A DNA stretch of 64,000 bases. It comes from an uncultured Stenotrophomonas sp. Its GTDB lineage: Bacteria; Pseudomonadota; Gammaproteobacteria; Xanthomonadales; Xanthomonadaceae. Below are positions 33,575 through 42,310 of the stretch, one piece after another. The stretch is from assembly GCF_913778665.1 (NCBI RefSeq), contig NZ_CAJYVQ010000002.1:434001-498000 (forward strand). The letters are read 5' to 3'. The notes beneath the pieces are model-generated. The model was not told where the DNA came from and did not search any database. It worked only from the letters and a program-made list of their open reading frames with translations. The translations under genes were made by a program, and so were the position numbers. The stretch's first letter is position 1; each line of letters opens with the position of its first letter.

Positions 33575-35035
33575 ATGCGCCTGGTGCTGAAGCTGTTCCT
33601 CGGCTTTTTCCTCATCACCGGCATCGCGGCGTTCTTCGTGATGCGGGTGTTCGTCAACGAAGTGAAGCCGGGTGTGCGCCAGGCGATGGAGTCGACCCTG
33701 GTCGATGCGGCCAACGTGCTGGCTGAAATGGCCGCCGCCGACGTCAAGGCCGGCACCATCCGCAGCGGCAGCTTCACCCGCAACCTGGCCAAGGCGCGGC
33801 AGCGTGACCTGAAGGCGATGGTCTGGCGCTTCCCGAAGCGTTCGCTGGATTACCGGGTGACCATCACCGATGCCAAGGGCATCGTCATCTACGATTCGCT
33901 CGGCCGTGACCTCGGCCGCGACAACTCACGCTGGAACGATGTCTACCGCACGCTGCGCGGCGAGTACGGCGCCCGCTCCAGCCCGGAAATACCGGGTGAG
34001 GAAGGCGATACGGTGATGCACGTGGCGGCGCCGGTGTACGACCCGGCCGATGGACGCACGCTGATCGGCGTGCTCAGCCTGGCCCAGCCCAACCGCAGCA
34101 TCGATCCGTTCATTGCCGCCAGCCAGCGCGCCATCATCGAGCGCGGTGCGTGGTTGATCGGGCTGTCGGCGCTGGTCGGCGTGCTGGTGACGATGTGGTT
34201 GACCACCGGCCTGGGCCAGCTCAGCCGCTATGCGCGCGCGGTCACTGCCGGCGAACCCGTGCCACCGCCGCGCCGCCGCCGCGACGAGATCGGCGATCTG
34301 GGCCAGGCGCTGGAAACCATGCGCCGCAAGCTGGAGGGCAAGGCCTACGTCGAACAGTACGTGCAGTCGCTGACGCATGAGATGAAGAGCCCGCTGGCGG
34401 CGATCCGCGGCGCGGCCGAGCTGCTGCAGGAGCCTCTGCCGGACGCCGACCGGGTTCATTTCGCGCGCAGCATCGTCGATCAGCAGGAGCGGCTGACCGA
34501 GACCATCGACAAGCTGCTGGCGCTGGCCGAAGTGGAACAGCACGGTTGGCTGCAGACCCGCGACCCGATCGCGTTGCCGCTGCTGCTGGCCGATGCGGCC
34601 GCAGCGGCGCAGGTGCGCGCGCAGGCCGGCGGCGTACAGGTCCGCATCGGCAACGTGCCCGACCTGCGCGTGCAGGGCGATGCCTATCTGCTGCGGCAGG
34701 CGCTGCACAACCTGATCGACAACGCGATTGCGTTCTCACCCGCAGGTGCGGAGGTGGCGCTGCAGGCCGACGCTGAGGGGCAGGGGGTGCGCCTGCAGGT
34801 GGCCGACCGCGGTGCCGGCATTCCCGAATATGCGCGCGAACGGGTGTTTGAGCGCTTCTATTCGTTGGCCCGCCCCGGCAGCGGCCGGCGCAGTTCGGGC
34901 CTGGGCCTGCCGTTCGTGCAGGAAGTCGCACGCCTGCACGACGGCCGTGCCAGCGTCAGGCCCCGCGACGGTGGAGGTACCGTCGCCAGCCTGTGGCTGC
35001 CACTGGGCATGCCGGGCCAGCGCCCGCGTCGCTGA
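33575..35035 (+). CDS. creC: Sensor histidine kinase CreC
   Basis: Inner-membrane sensor kinase partner of CreB, 486 aa. It has an N-terminal span (LFLGFFLITGIAAFFVM), a periplasmic sensor of about 160 residues with MVWRFPKRSLDYRVTITD, a second span near residue 195, HAMP region, H-box SLTHEMKSPLAAIRGAAELL, and N/G boxes HNLIDNAIAFSPAG and SSGLGLPFVQEVARLHDG. These are CreC-specific forms. In Stenotrophomonas, CreBC is reported to influence biofilm, swimming and efflux more than beta-lactamase; this comes from literature memory, not the sequence. It lies 3 bases after creB. Confidence 0.92.
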   Translation: MRLVLKLFLGFFLITGIAAFFVMRVFVNEVKPGVRQAMESTLVDAANVLAEMAAADVKAGTIRSGSFTRNLAKARQRDLKAMVWRFPKRSLDYRVTITDAKGIVIYDSLGRDLGRDNSRWNDVYRTLRGEYGARSSPEIPGEEGDTVMHVAAPVYDPADGRTLIGVLSLAQPNRSIDPFIAASQRAIIERGAWLIGLSALVGVLVTMWLTTGLGQLSRYARAVTAGEPVPPPRRRRDEIGDLGQALETMRRKLEGKAYVEQYVQSLTHEMKSPLAAIRGAAELLQEPLPDADRVHFARSIVDQQERLTETIDKLLALAEVEQHGWLQTRDPIALPLLLADAAAAAQVRAQAGGVQVRIGNVPDLRVQGDAYLLRQALHNLIDNAIAFSPAGAEVALQADAEGQGVRLQVADRGAGIPEYARERVFERFYSLARPGSGRRSSGLGLPFVQEVARLHDGRASVRPRDGGGTVASLWLPLGMPGQRPRR

Positions 35036-35036
35036 C

Positions 35037-35052
35037 TTCACACTCGCTTCAA
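35037..35052 (+). promoter_or_regulatory. CreB-binding tag (cre-tag) upstream of creD
   Basis: TTCAC-ACTCGC-TTCAA matches the E. coli cre-tag TTCAC-N6-TTCAC at 9 of 10 positions, in the same orientation as creD and 65 bases before its start. The tag lies directly behind the creC stop, so creD appears to have its own CreB-activated promoter. Confidence 0.75.
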
Positions 35053-35116
35053 ATTCGCCACAAACCCTGCTCACTGCAGCGGTTCATCCTGCAGGCCTCT
35101 CCAACGAGGATGGACC

Positions 35117-36436
35117 ATGAAATCCCTGAAGATGCTGCTGCGGTTCGCCATTGTCGGCGGGCTGATCCTGCTGCTGCTGATCCCGCTGACGATGATCCGC
35201 GGGGTCATCAACGAGCGCAGCGCGTACCGCGACGAGGCCTTCTCGCGCGTGGCCGACAGCCGTGCGGGCGCGCAGCAGCTGGTCGGACCGGTGCGGGTGG
35301 TGCCGTGGGTGGAGCGCCAGCAGATCGAAGTGATCGACGCCAAGGGCAACAAGAAGACCGAGGTGCAGGTCACCGAAGGCCACTGGCTGCAGATGCCGGC
35401 AACGCTGGACGTGGGCGGCGAGATGCTGCCGAGCCAGCGCGAAGTCGGCCTGTTCAAGGTGCCGGTGTACAGCTGGAACGGCCAGATGAAGGCAACCTTC
35501 GCCGAGGACGACTATCCGGTGAAGGCCGGCCGCAGCTATGGTCAGCCGTATGTGGCGGTGGGCGTATCCGACGTGCGTGGCCTGGTGGGTACGCCGAACC
35601 TGCGCGTGGACGGCAAGCAGCTGCGTTTGCTGCCGGGCGTCGGCGACGCCAGCGAGGTGGGGCGAGGCCTGCATGCGCCGGTGGCCGGGTTCGCCGATGA
35701 CCATGGCGGCCTGCTGGCCGCGAGCACCGTGGAGCTGGAACTGCGCCTGGACGGCAGCCGCATGCTGTCGGTGGTGCCTGTGGGCGACGACACCCACGTC
35801 GCGCTGCGTTCGAGCTGGCCGCACCCATCGTTCAGCGGCGCATTCCTGCCCAACGAGCGCCGCGTTGATGCACAGGGCTTCGATGCGCGCTGGGCGGTGT
35901 CCTCGCTGGCGTCCGATGCCCAGCGGCAGCTGCGCAGTGAGGGGGCCATCGATTCGCAGGCGGTGACGGTATCGCTGGTCGATCCTGTCGACACCTACAC
36001 CCAGGCCGACCGCGCTTCCAAGTACGGCGTGCTGTTCGTGCTGCTCACTTTCGTCGGCTTCATCCTGTTCGAACTGATCAAGTCGCTGCGCATCCATCCG
36101 CTGCAGTACCTGATGGTCGGGCTGGCACTGGCGATCTTCTTCCTGCTGCTGATCAGCCTCTCCGAGCACATCGCGTTCTGGAAGGCCTACCTGGTGTCGG
36201 CGGTGGCCTGCATCGGCCTGCAGGCGGTGTACCTGGCCAACGTGCTGGGCCACTGGAAGCGTGGCCTCGGCTTTGCCGCGCTGCTGACTGTGCTGTATGG
36301 CGCCCTGTACGGCCTGCTGGTCTCGGAAAACAACGCCTTGCTGATGGGTTCGCTGCTGCTGTTCGTGATCCTGGCGCTGGCGATGTGGGTGACCCGCCGG
36401 GTCGACTGGTATGCGCTTGGCGCGGAACTGAAGTAA
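35117..36436 (+). CDS. creD: Cell envelope integrity inner-membrane protein CreD
   Basis: The main target of CreBC, an inner-membrane protein of 439 aa. It has an N-terminal span (about 10-30), a large periplasmic domain (30-300) with the conserved RGVINERSAYRDEA segment and YPVKAGRSYGQPYVAVGVSD, then a cluster of about six spans from residue 300 (FVLLTFVGFILFELIKSLRIHP). The final WYALG motif is typical. Its molecular function is not known. The cre-tag is upstream and two hypothetical genes follow. Confidence 0.93.
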   Translation: MKSLKMLLRFAIVGGLILLLLIPLTMIRGVINERSAYRDEAFSRVADSRAGAQQLVGPVRVVPWVERQQIEVIDAKGNKKTEVQVTEGHWLQMPATLDVGGEMLPSQREVGLFKVPVYSWNGQMKATFAEDDYPVKAGRSYGQPYVAVGVSDVRGLVGTPNLRVDGKQLRLLPGVGDASEVGRGLHAPVAGFADDHGGLLAASTVELELRLDGSRMLSVVPVGDDTHVALRSSWPHPSFSGAFLPNERRVDAQGFDARWAVSSLASDAQRQLRSEGAIDSQAVTVSLVDPVDTYTQADRASKYGVLFVLLTFVGFILFELIKSLRIHPLQYLMVGLALAIFFLLLISLSEHIAFWKAYLVSAVACIGLQAVYLANVLGHWKRGLGFAALLTVLYGALYGLLVSENNALLMGSLLLFVILALAMWVTRRVDWYALGAELK

Positions 36437-36446
36437 GGAGCTCGTC

Positions 36447-36857
36447 ATGGGGTGGCGCCACGGATTGCGGCAACGGGCACGGCAGGGCATCCCCGCCCTG
36501 CTGGAAGTGGATGCACTGCTGCAGGCACATGGCGTGCTGGCGGCCCTGCCGGGGGCACGGATCGCCCCCGGCCTGGTCCGCTTCCAGCTGGCCGCGGTGA
36601 CCTGCGAGGGGCTGCAGGGGCACGGGCTGGCCTGGCTGCAGGGCGCGCGGCAGGGACGCGGCGCGCTGGCGGGCAAGGTGCCGCACTACCGGCCATGGAA
36701 GGCCGGGGCGGAAGCATTGGCCGAGATCGGCATCGGCGGCCTGCCGGCAGGCTGGCCGGCGCACGCCGCGGTCTTTGGCTGCAGCAGCATCGATCAGCAG
36801 CACTGGTTGCTGCTGCTGCCGGAACGGGCGCAGCTGTGGCTGGGCTGGCGCGGCTAG
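36447..36857 (+). CDS. Hypothetical protein downstream of creD
   Basis: A 136-aa protein, Leu/Ala/Gly-rich, preceded by a strong AAGGAG Shine-Dalgarno and only 10 bases after creD, so it is co-transcribed. A positively charged start (MGWRHGLRQRARQGIP) is followed by amphipathic rather than membrane-spanning segments and ends QHWLLLLPERAQLWLGWRG. No motif is recognised. A role in the CreBCD response is inferred only from position. Confidence 0.7.
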   Translation: MGWRHGLRQRARQGIPALLEVDALLQAHGVLAALPGARIAPGLVRFQLAAVTCEGLQGHGLAWLQGARQGRGALAGKVPHYRPWKAGAEALAEIGIGGLPAGWPAHAAVFGCSSIDQQHWLLLLPERAQLWLGWRG

Positions 36858-36896
36858 CGGCAGGCACAATACGCTGTGATCAGGAGGGGCAATGCC

Positions 36897-37376
36897 ATGG
36901 ACATCGTAAGACTGACCGAGACCCGCGACGGTTATGACATCGATACGTCTGGCTGGGCTGCCTACGTAGCGTCGATCGAAGCGGGGCTTCCAGAGCCGGT
37001 GAAAGCGTTCGTGGCGGCGCCCTGGCGCTACGACGCGCGTGATCCCCGCTGCCTGCATGATGCTCGGCTTGAACAGTTGGCGCTCAGTGAGGGGGACGAC
37101 GAGGGCGGCCGCCCCAATCAGGTCCTGCTGGTGCTGCAGGGCGCCTGGGGCGGACGCATTGAACTGTGTTACCGGCAGGTGTCGCGGCTGCAGGTGGACA
37201 AGCACGGTGGGCCTTCGGAGGGATTCGGCGATCTGCTGCTAGAGGAGCTGGTGGCGGTCGGCGCCGGCACCTTCCGCCACGAGCTGGTGTTCGTCGAGGG
37301 CAAGCTGCTGCTGGAGTTTGGCGATTTCCGCGAAACCCAAGTGGACCTTCCCGTGCCGGAAGCGGCGGGCCCATGA
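36897..37376 (+). CDS. Hypothetical protein
   Basis: A 159-aa soluble acidic protein. AGGAGG lies 9 bases before the ATG at 36897, which sets the start; an upstream in-frame GTG at 36876 lacks a SD. It starts MDIVRLTETRDGYDIDTSGW, is rich in Asp/Glu/Gly, and includes HDARLEQLALSEGDDEG and FRHELVFVEGKLLLEFGDF. No family is recognised and there is no signal peptide. It lies 39 bases after the previous hypothetical gene. Confidence 0.65.
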   Translation: MDIVRLTETRDGYDIDTSGWAAYVASIEAGLPEPVKAFVAAPWRYDARDPRCLHDARLEQLALSEGDDEGGRPNQVLLVLQGAWGGRIELCYRQVSRLQVDKHGGPSEGFGDLLLEELVAVGAGTFRHELVFVEGKLLLEFGDFRETQVDLPVPEAAGP

Positions 37377-37454
37377 CCGATGGGACGGGGGGCGCCTGCC
37401 GCCACTGGCTAGACTCGAGCGCTTGATGATCGAGCCGAAGGGCAGGGGTGGGGC

Positions 37455-39068
37455 GTGTTGAAGTGGAGCGGGCTGAAGTGGAGTGTGCTGGCAGCAGCGC
37501 TGGCGATGGGGGGCAATGCAGGGGCGCAGCAACGCGAAACGGTGGACCTGGACATGGTCAGCCGCATCCGCCAGGAGGCCTTCCACCGTTCGCAGGTGAT
37601 GGACACCTTCAGCTACCTCACCGAACGCATCGGGCCGCGGTTGACCAATTCGCCGGCAATGGGCCGTGCCAACGCCTGGACCCGCGGCAAGTTCAACGAA
37701 TGGAAGCTGGACAACGTCCACGACGAAGCCTTCGATGATTTCGGCCGCGGCTGGGAGTTCACCTCGGCCAGCGTGGAAATGCTGGGCGACCGCATCCAGC
37801 CGCTGCATGCGCTGCCCAAGGCCTGGACCCCGGGTACCAACGGCCCGGTGGAAGGCGAGCTGGTGCAGGTCGAGATCAAGAAGCCAGAAGACATCGAGAA
37901 GTACCGCGGCAAGCTGCGCGGCAAGATCCTGCTGCTGGGCGAGGCGCGCGAGTACAAGCGCGGCACCGAGGCCGATTCGCATCGCCACGACGCCACCTCG
38001 CTGGAAGGCCTGCAGGAATTCACCCTGCCCAAGGACAAGGACGCCACCGCCGAGCGCGCCAAGCGGGTCAAGGAATTCCAGGAGCGGCAGGCGCTGGTGG
38101 CCAAGGTCAATGCGTTCTTCGTCGAAGAAGGCGCGCTGGCCTCGATCAGCATCAGTGGCTGGGACAACGGCATCATCCGCGTCGCCGGTGGTGGCTCGCG
38201 CAAGGCTGGCGAATCGGTGGGCATCCCGGAACTGGCGATGATCAGCGAGCACTTCAATCCATTGGCGCGCGCGCTGGAGGCCAAGCAGACCGTGCGCCTG
38301 CGCGTGGATGTGGCCGCACGATTCACCGATGAGGCCGACCAGCCGGGTTACAACACGCTGGCCGAGATCCGCGGCAGCAGCAAGCCCGATGAAGTGGTGA
38401 TGATCGGCGCGCACATGGATTCGTGGCACAGCGGTACCGGCGCGGCCGACAATGCGGCCGGCGTGGCGGTGATGATGGAAGCGATGCGCATCCTCAAGGC
38501 CACCGGCGCCAGGCCCAAGCGCACCATCCGGGTGGCGTTGTGGAGTGGCGAAGAGCAGGGCCTGATCGGCTCGCAGGCCTATGTGGCCAAGCACTTCGGC
38601 CAGTTCCCCGAGCCCACCGACCCGGCGCAGAAGGCGCTGCCGGCGTCGCTGCGCGAGCCGACGGGTGCGCTGCGCAAGACCCGCGATTACAGCAAGTTCC
38701 AGGTCTACTTCAACATGGACAACGGCTCGGGCCGCTTCCGTGGCATCTATGCGCAGGAAAACCTGGCGGCGATGCCGATCTTCGAAGCCTGGCTGGCGCC
38801 GTTCCATGACGTGGGCGCCACCACCGTGGCTACCCGCAATACCGGCAGCACCGACCACATCAGCTTCGACCGCATCGGCCTGCCGGGCTTCCAGTTCATC
38901 CAGGACCGGCTGGATTACTTCAGCAACGTCCACCACAGCCACCTGGACACCTGGGACCACGCCGAACCGGAAGACCTGAAGCAGGCCGCGGCCATCGTCG
39001 CCTCGTTCGCCTACAACGCCGCGATGCGCGAGCAGTCCTTCCCTCGCAAGGCTGAACCGCAGCCTTGA
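37455..39068 (+). CDS. M28-family zinc metallopeptidase with PA domain
   Basis: Secreted aminopeptidase-like enzyme, 537 aa. It has a signal peptide ([14 protein letters not shown]), a protease-associated insert (about 120-290) and a co-catalytic two-zinc peptidase domain. Ligands are visible: His320 and Asp322 in GAHMDSW, bridging Asp332 in AADNAAGV, catalytic Glu366/Glu367 in SGEEQG, Asp422 in NMDNGSG and the His pair in HHSHLDT (493-496). Translation starts at GTG 37455; TTG 37458 is the next candidate. Likely an N-terminal exopeptidase acting outside the cytoplasm. Confidence 0.9.
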   Translation: MLKWSGLKWSVLAAALAMGGNAGAQQRETVDLDMVSRIRQEAFHRSQVMDTFSYLTERIGPRLTNSPAMGRANAWTRGKFNEWKLDNVHDEAFDDFGRGWEFTSASVEMLGDRIQPLHALPKAWTPGTNGPVEGELVQVEIKKPEDIEKYRGKLRGKILLLGEAREYKRGTEADSHRHDATSLEGLQEFTLPKDKDATAERAKRVKEFQERQALVAKVNAFFVEEGALASISISGWDNGIIRVAGGGSRKAGESVGIPELAMISEHFNPLARALEAKQTVRLRVDVAARFTDEADQPGYNTLAEIRGSSKPDEVVMIGAHMDSWHSGTGAADNAAGVAVMMEAMRILKATGARPKRTIRVALWSGEEQGLIGSQAYVAKHFGQFPEPTDPAQKALPASLREPTGALRKTRDYSKFQVYFNMDNGSGRFRGIYAQENLAAMPIFEAWLAPFHDVGATTVATRNTGSTDHISFDRIGLPGFQFIQDRLDYFSNVHHSHLDTWDHAEPEDLKQAAAIVASFAYNAAMREQSFPRKAEPQP

Positions 39069-39160
39069 AACATCGGGCGGCAGGGGCCGGGCGCACCGGC
39101 CCCTGCTTGCCTTTCCGGGCTGGTGGTAAAATCGGCGGATTCCCGTTCCTCGAGCCGTCC

Positions 39161-40564
39161 ATGACCTGCCGCACCCGCTTCGCCCCCAGTCCCACCGGCT
39201 ACCTGCACATCGGTGGTGCCCGCACTGCGCTGTACTGCTGGCTGGAGGCCCGCCACCGCGGCGGCGAATTCGTGCTGCGCATCGAGGACACCGACCGTGA
39301 ACGCAGCACCCAGGGCGCGATCGACGCGATCCTGGAGGCAATGGACTGGCTGGGCCTGGACTACGACGTCGGCCCGATCTATCAGACCGACCGCGTGGCC
39401 CGTTACCTGGAAGTGGCCGAGCAGCTGGTGGCCGACGGCAAGGCGTACTACGCCTACGAGACCAAGGAAGAGCTGGATGCCATGCGCGAGGCCGCCATGG
39501 CCAAGCAGGAAAAGCCGCGCTACAACGGCGCCGCGCGTGACCTGGGCCTGCCGCGCAAGGACGACCCGAACCGCGTGATCCGCTTCAAGAACCCGCTGGA
39601 AGGCACGGTGGTGTTCGACGACCTGATCAAGGGCCGCATCGAGATCGCCAACAGCGAGCTGGATGACATGGTCATCTTCCGCCCGGATGGCTACCCCACC
39701 TACAACTTCGCGGTGGTGGTGGACGACTGGGACATGGGCATCACCGAGGTCATCCGCGGCGACGACCACATCAACAACACCCCGCGCCAGATCAACCTGT
39801 ACGAAGGCATCGGCGCCCCGGTGCCGAAGTTCGGCCACATGCCGATGATCCTGGACGAGCAGGGCGCCAAGCTGTCCAAGCGCACCGGCGCGGCCGACGT
39901 GATGCAGTACAAGGACGCCGGTTACCTGCCCGACGCGCTGCTGAGCTACCTGGCCCGGCTGGGCTGGTCGCACGGTGACCAGGAGCTGTTCAGCCGCCAG
40001 GAACTGATCGAGCTGTTCGACGTGACCAACTGCAATTCCAAGGCCTCGCGCCTGGACATGGCCAAACTGGGCTGGGTCAACCAGCACTTCCTGAAGACCG
40101 AAGAGCCGGCCAGCATCGTGCCGCACCTGGTCTACCAGCTGGAAAAGCTGGGCTTGGACGTGGCCGCAGGCCCGGCCCCGCTGGATGTGGTGATCGCCCT
40201 GCGCGAGCGCGTGCAGACCCTGAAGGAAATGGCCGAGAAGGCCGTGGTCTGGTACCAGCCGCTGACCGAGTACGACGAGGCAGCCGTGGCCAAGCACCTC
40301 AAGGCCGGCGCCGAGCTGCCGCTGGGCAAGGCCCGCGAGCTGCTGGCGGCCCTGCCGGAGTGGACCGCCGAAGCCGTGGGCGTGGCCCTGCACGATGCCG
40401 CTGCCGCCCTGGAAATGGGCATGGGCAAGGTTGCCCAGCCGCTGCGCGTGGCCATCACCGGCACCCAGGTCAGCCCTGACATTTCCCATACCGTGTACCT
40501 GGCCGGTCGCGAGCAGGCCTTGAAACGCATCGATGTGGCCATCACCAAGGTAGCAACGGCCTGA
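39161..40564 (+). CDS. gltX: Glutamate-tRNA ligase
   Basis: Class I aminoacyl-tRNA synthetase charging tRNA-Glu. It is 467 aa. The first catalytic motif is [19 protein letters not shown] (HIGH-type), the second is KLSKRTG, and the anticodon-binding domain fills the last third ([20 protein letters not shown] near the end). The ATG at 39161 gives the exact family start. It is followed by zur after 34 bases, a likely shared transcript. Confidence 0.97.
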   Translation: MTCRTRFAPSPTGYLHIGGARTALYCWLEARHRGGEFVLRIEDTDRERSTQGAIDAILEAMDWLGLDYDVGPIYQTDRVARYLEVAEQLVADGKAYYAYETKEELDAMREAAMAKQEKPRYNGAARDLGLPRKDDPNRVIRFKNPLEGTVVFDDLIKGRIEIANSELDDMVIFRPDGYPTYNFAVVVDDWDMGITEVIRGDDHINNTPRQINLYEGIGAPVPKFGHMPMILDEQGAKLSKRTGAADVMQYKDAGYLPDALLSYLARLGWSHGDQELFSRQELIELFDVTNCNSKASRLDMAKLGWVNQHFLKTEEPASIVPHLVYQLEKLGLDVAAGPAPLDVVIALRERVQTLKEMAEKAVVWYQPLTEYDEAAVAKHLKAGAELPLGKARELLAALPEWTAEAVGVALHDAAAALEMGMGKVAQPLRVAITGTQVSPDISHTVYLAGREQALKRIDVAITKVATA

Positions 40565-40598
40565 GGCATCCTTGCCAGGCCCGAACCGGAGAACACGC

Positions 40599-41090
40599 AT
40601 GCCCGCCAAGACCGCCACTGCCTGTACGGCCCCGCACCACCACGTCCATGACGCATCGGATTTCGTGGCGGTGGTCGAGCGCGTCTCGCGCGAACGCGGG
40701 CTGCGCCTGACTCCGATCCGCGCCAATGTGTTGAAGCTGATCGCCGAGGCCGGCAAGCCGGTCAAGGCCTACGAGCTGCTGGAGTGGGTACGCAACGGCA
40801 AGGGCGTGGGCGCTGATGCCCCGCCCACCGTGTACCGCGCGCTGGACTTCCTGATGGCCAACGGCTTCGTGCACAAGCTGGAGTCGGTGAACGCATTCGT
40901 AGCGTGCCATCACCCCAGCAGCGCAGCGCATTCGGTGCCGTTCCTGATCTGCAACAGCTGCCACAGCGCGGTGGAGCTGGAAGACCGCGAGATCGTCACC
41001 CAGCTGGAAAAGCGCGCCAAGGAGCTGGGCTTCCAGCCGCAGGCGCAGACGCTGGAAGTGCACGGGCTCTGCGCGCGCTGCGCGAGCTGA
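40599..41090 (+). CDS. zur: Zinc uptake regulator Zur (Fur family)
   Basis: Zinc-sensing repressor, 163 aa. Helix-turn-helix RLTPIRANVLKLIAEAGKPV and PTVYRALDFLMANGFVHKLES are Fur/Zur-type. The structural zinc site is two CxxC pairs, Cys118/121 and Cys158/161; regulatory ligands are probably Cys103 with His105 and His111 (FVACHHPSSAAH), the Zur rather than Fur pattern. The N-terminus carries extra His residues (PHHHVHD). GGAG precedes the ATG at 40599. It follows gltX. Likely targets znuD and the MerC gene lie 4-6 kb away. Confidence 0.92.
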   Translation: MPAKTATACTAPHHHVHDASDFVAVVERVSRERGLRLTPIRANVLKLIAEAGKPVKAYELLEWVRNGKGVGADAPPTVYRALDFLMANGFVHKLESVNAFVACHHPSSAAHSVPFLICNSCHSAVELEDREIVTQLEKRAKELGFQPQAQTLEVHGLCARCAS

Positions 41091-41145
41091 GCGCGAGGGG
41101 CAGGGGAGAGCAGAGTCCAGCGGGCCGAGTCCACCTGCCCGCAGG

Positions 41146-42300
41146 CTAGTCCATCGGCTTGGAGCGCGTATCCACCCGCGCGATCACCGACATCCCGGGC
41201 CGCAGCCGTGCGGCCAGATCCTGCCCCGGATCGATCGATATCCGGATCGGCAGCCGCTGCACCACCTTGGTAAAGTTGCCGCTGGCGTTGTCCGGGCGCA
41301 GCACGCTGAATTCCGAGCCGGTCGCCGGCGCGATCTGCTCGACATGGCCGCGCAGCACCTGGCCCTGGAACGCATCCACCGCAAACGTTGCCGGCTGGCC
41401 GATGCGCATCTTCCAGGTCTGGCCTTCCTTGAAGTTGGCCACCACCCACAGCGCGTCCGGCACCAGGAACAGTAGCTGCGAACCGGCCGCCACGTACTGG
41501 CCTACGCGCACGCTCGCCTCGCTGATCTGGCCGTCGCGCGGCGCATGGATCACGGTGTTGGCCAGATCGATGCGGGCCAGCTCCAGCTGCGCCTGCGCAC
41601 TCTCCACCTGGGCTTCCAGGCTCTTGCGCGCGACCTGGGTCGAGACCAGGGATTCCTCGGCGATGCGGATCTGCGCCTGTGCCTGCTGCACGCTGGCCTG
41701 CGCCGCGGCCTGGCTGGTCCGGAACTTGTCGCGGTCATTGACCGACACCAGCTGCTGTGCGGCCAGTTGCTCGTAGCGCCGGGCCTCGTTGCGCGAGCGC
41801 TGCAGCTCGGCCTGGCCGGCCGCCAGGGTCGCGTGGACGGAGGCGATCTGTGCACGGTTCTGAGCCTGCGACTGGTCCGAATTGGCCAGCGCCGCACGCG
41901 CGCTGTCGAGCGTGGCCTGCGCCTGCGAAACACGCTGCTTGTAGATGCGGTCATCGATGCGCAGCAACGGCTCATCCTTCTTCACGTGCTGGAAATCCTT
42001 CACCAGCACCTCGGTCACGTAGCCGTTCACCTGTGGTGCCATCACCGTGATCTGCCCGCGCACATAGGCGTTGTCGGTGACCATCACGCTGCTGGTGAAC
42101 GGCCATAGGTGCCAGGCGCGCAGGATCAGCGCAATGCCCAGCAACGCCACCACCACCATCACCACCACGCTGCGCGCGCTGGGCTTGAGGTACTTCGGCG
42201 CCACGGCCGGTTCGATCGGGGTCGGGGCGGGGGCGGCGTCGGTCGGTGGCGGTGGGGTGACGTCGTCGGTGTCGTCGGGGCGGGGCGGAACCGGAGGCAT
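41146..42300 (-). CDS. EmrA-type membrane fusion protein (HlyD family)
   Basis: Periplasmic adaptor of an MFS-type tripartite pump, 384 aa. It has a cytoplasmic Pro-rich tail (PPPPTDAAPAPTPIEP), one span (about 45-68), a lipoyl half (ITVMAPQVNGYVTEVLVKDF), a long coiled-coil hairpin (about 125-260) and a beta-barrel ending in LRPGMSVIARVDT. It lies 10 bases downstream of the MFS pump gene, the reverse of the emrA-emrB order in E. coli. No TolC-type gene is in the operon. Confidence 0.9.
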   Translation of the reverse strand: MPPVPPRPDDTDDVTPPPPTDAAPAPTPIEPAVAPKYLKPSARSVVVMVVVALLGIALILRAWHLWPFTSSVMVTDNAYVRGQITVMAPQVNGYVTEVLVKDFQHVKKDEPLLRIDDRIYKQRVSQAQATLDSARAALANSDQSQAQNRAQIASVHATLAAGQAELQRSRNEARRYEQLAAQQLVSVNDRDKFRTSQAAAQASVQQAQAQIRIAEESLVSTQVARKSLEAQVESAQAQLELARIDLANTVIHAPRDGQISEASVRVGQYVAAGSQLLFLVPDALWVVANFKEGQTWKMRIGQPATFAVDAFQGQVLRGHVEQIAPATGSEFSVLRPDNASGNFTKVVQRLPIRISIDPGQDLAARLRPGMSVIARVDTRSKPMD

Positions 42301-42310
42301 GGCAGTGGAC

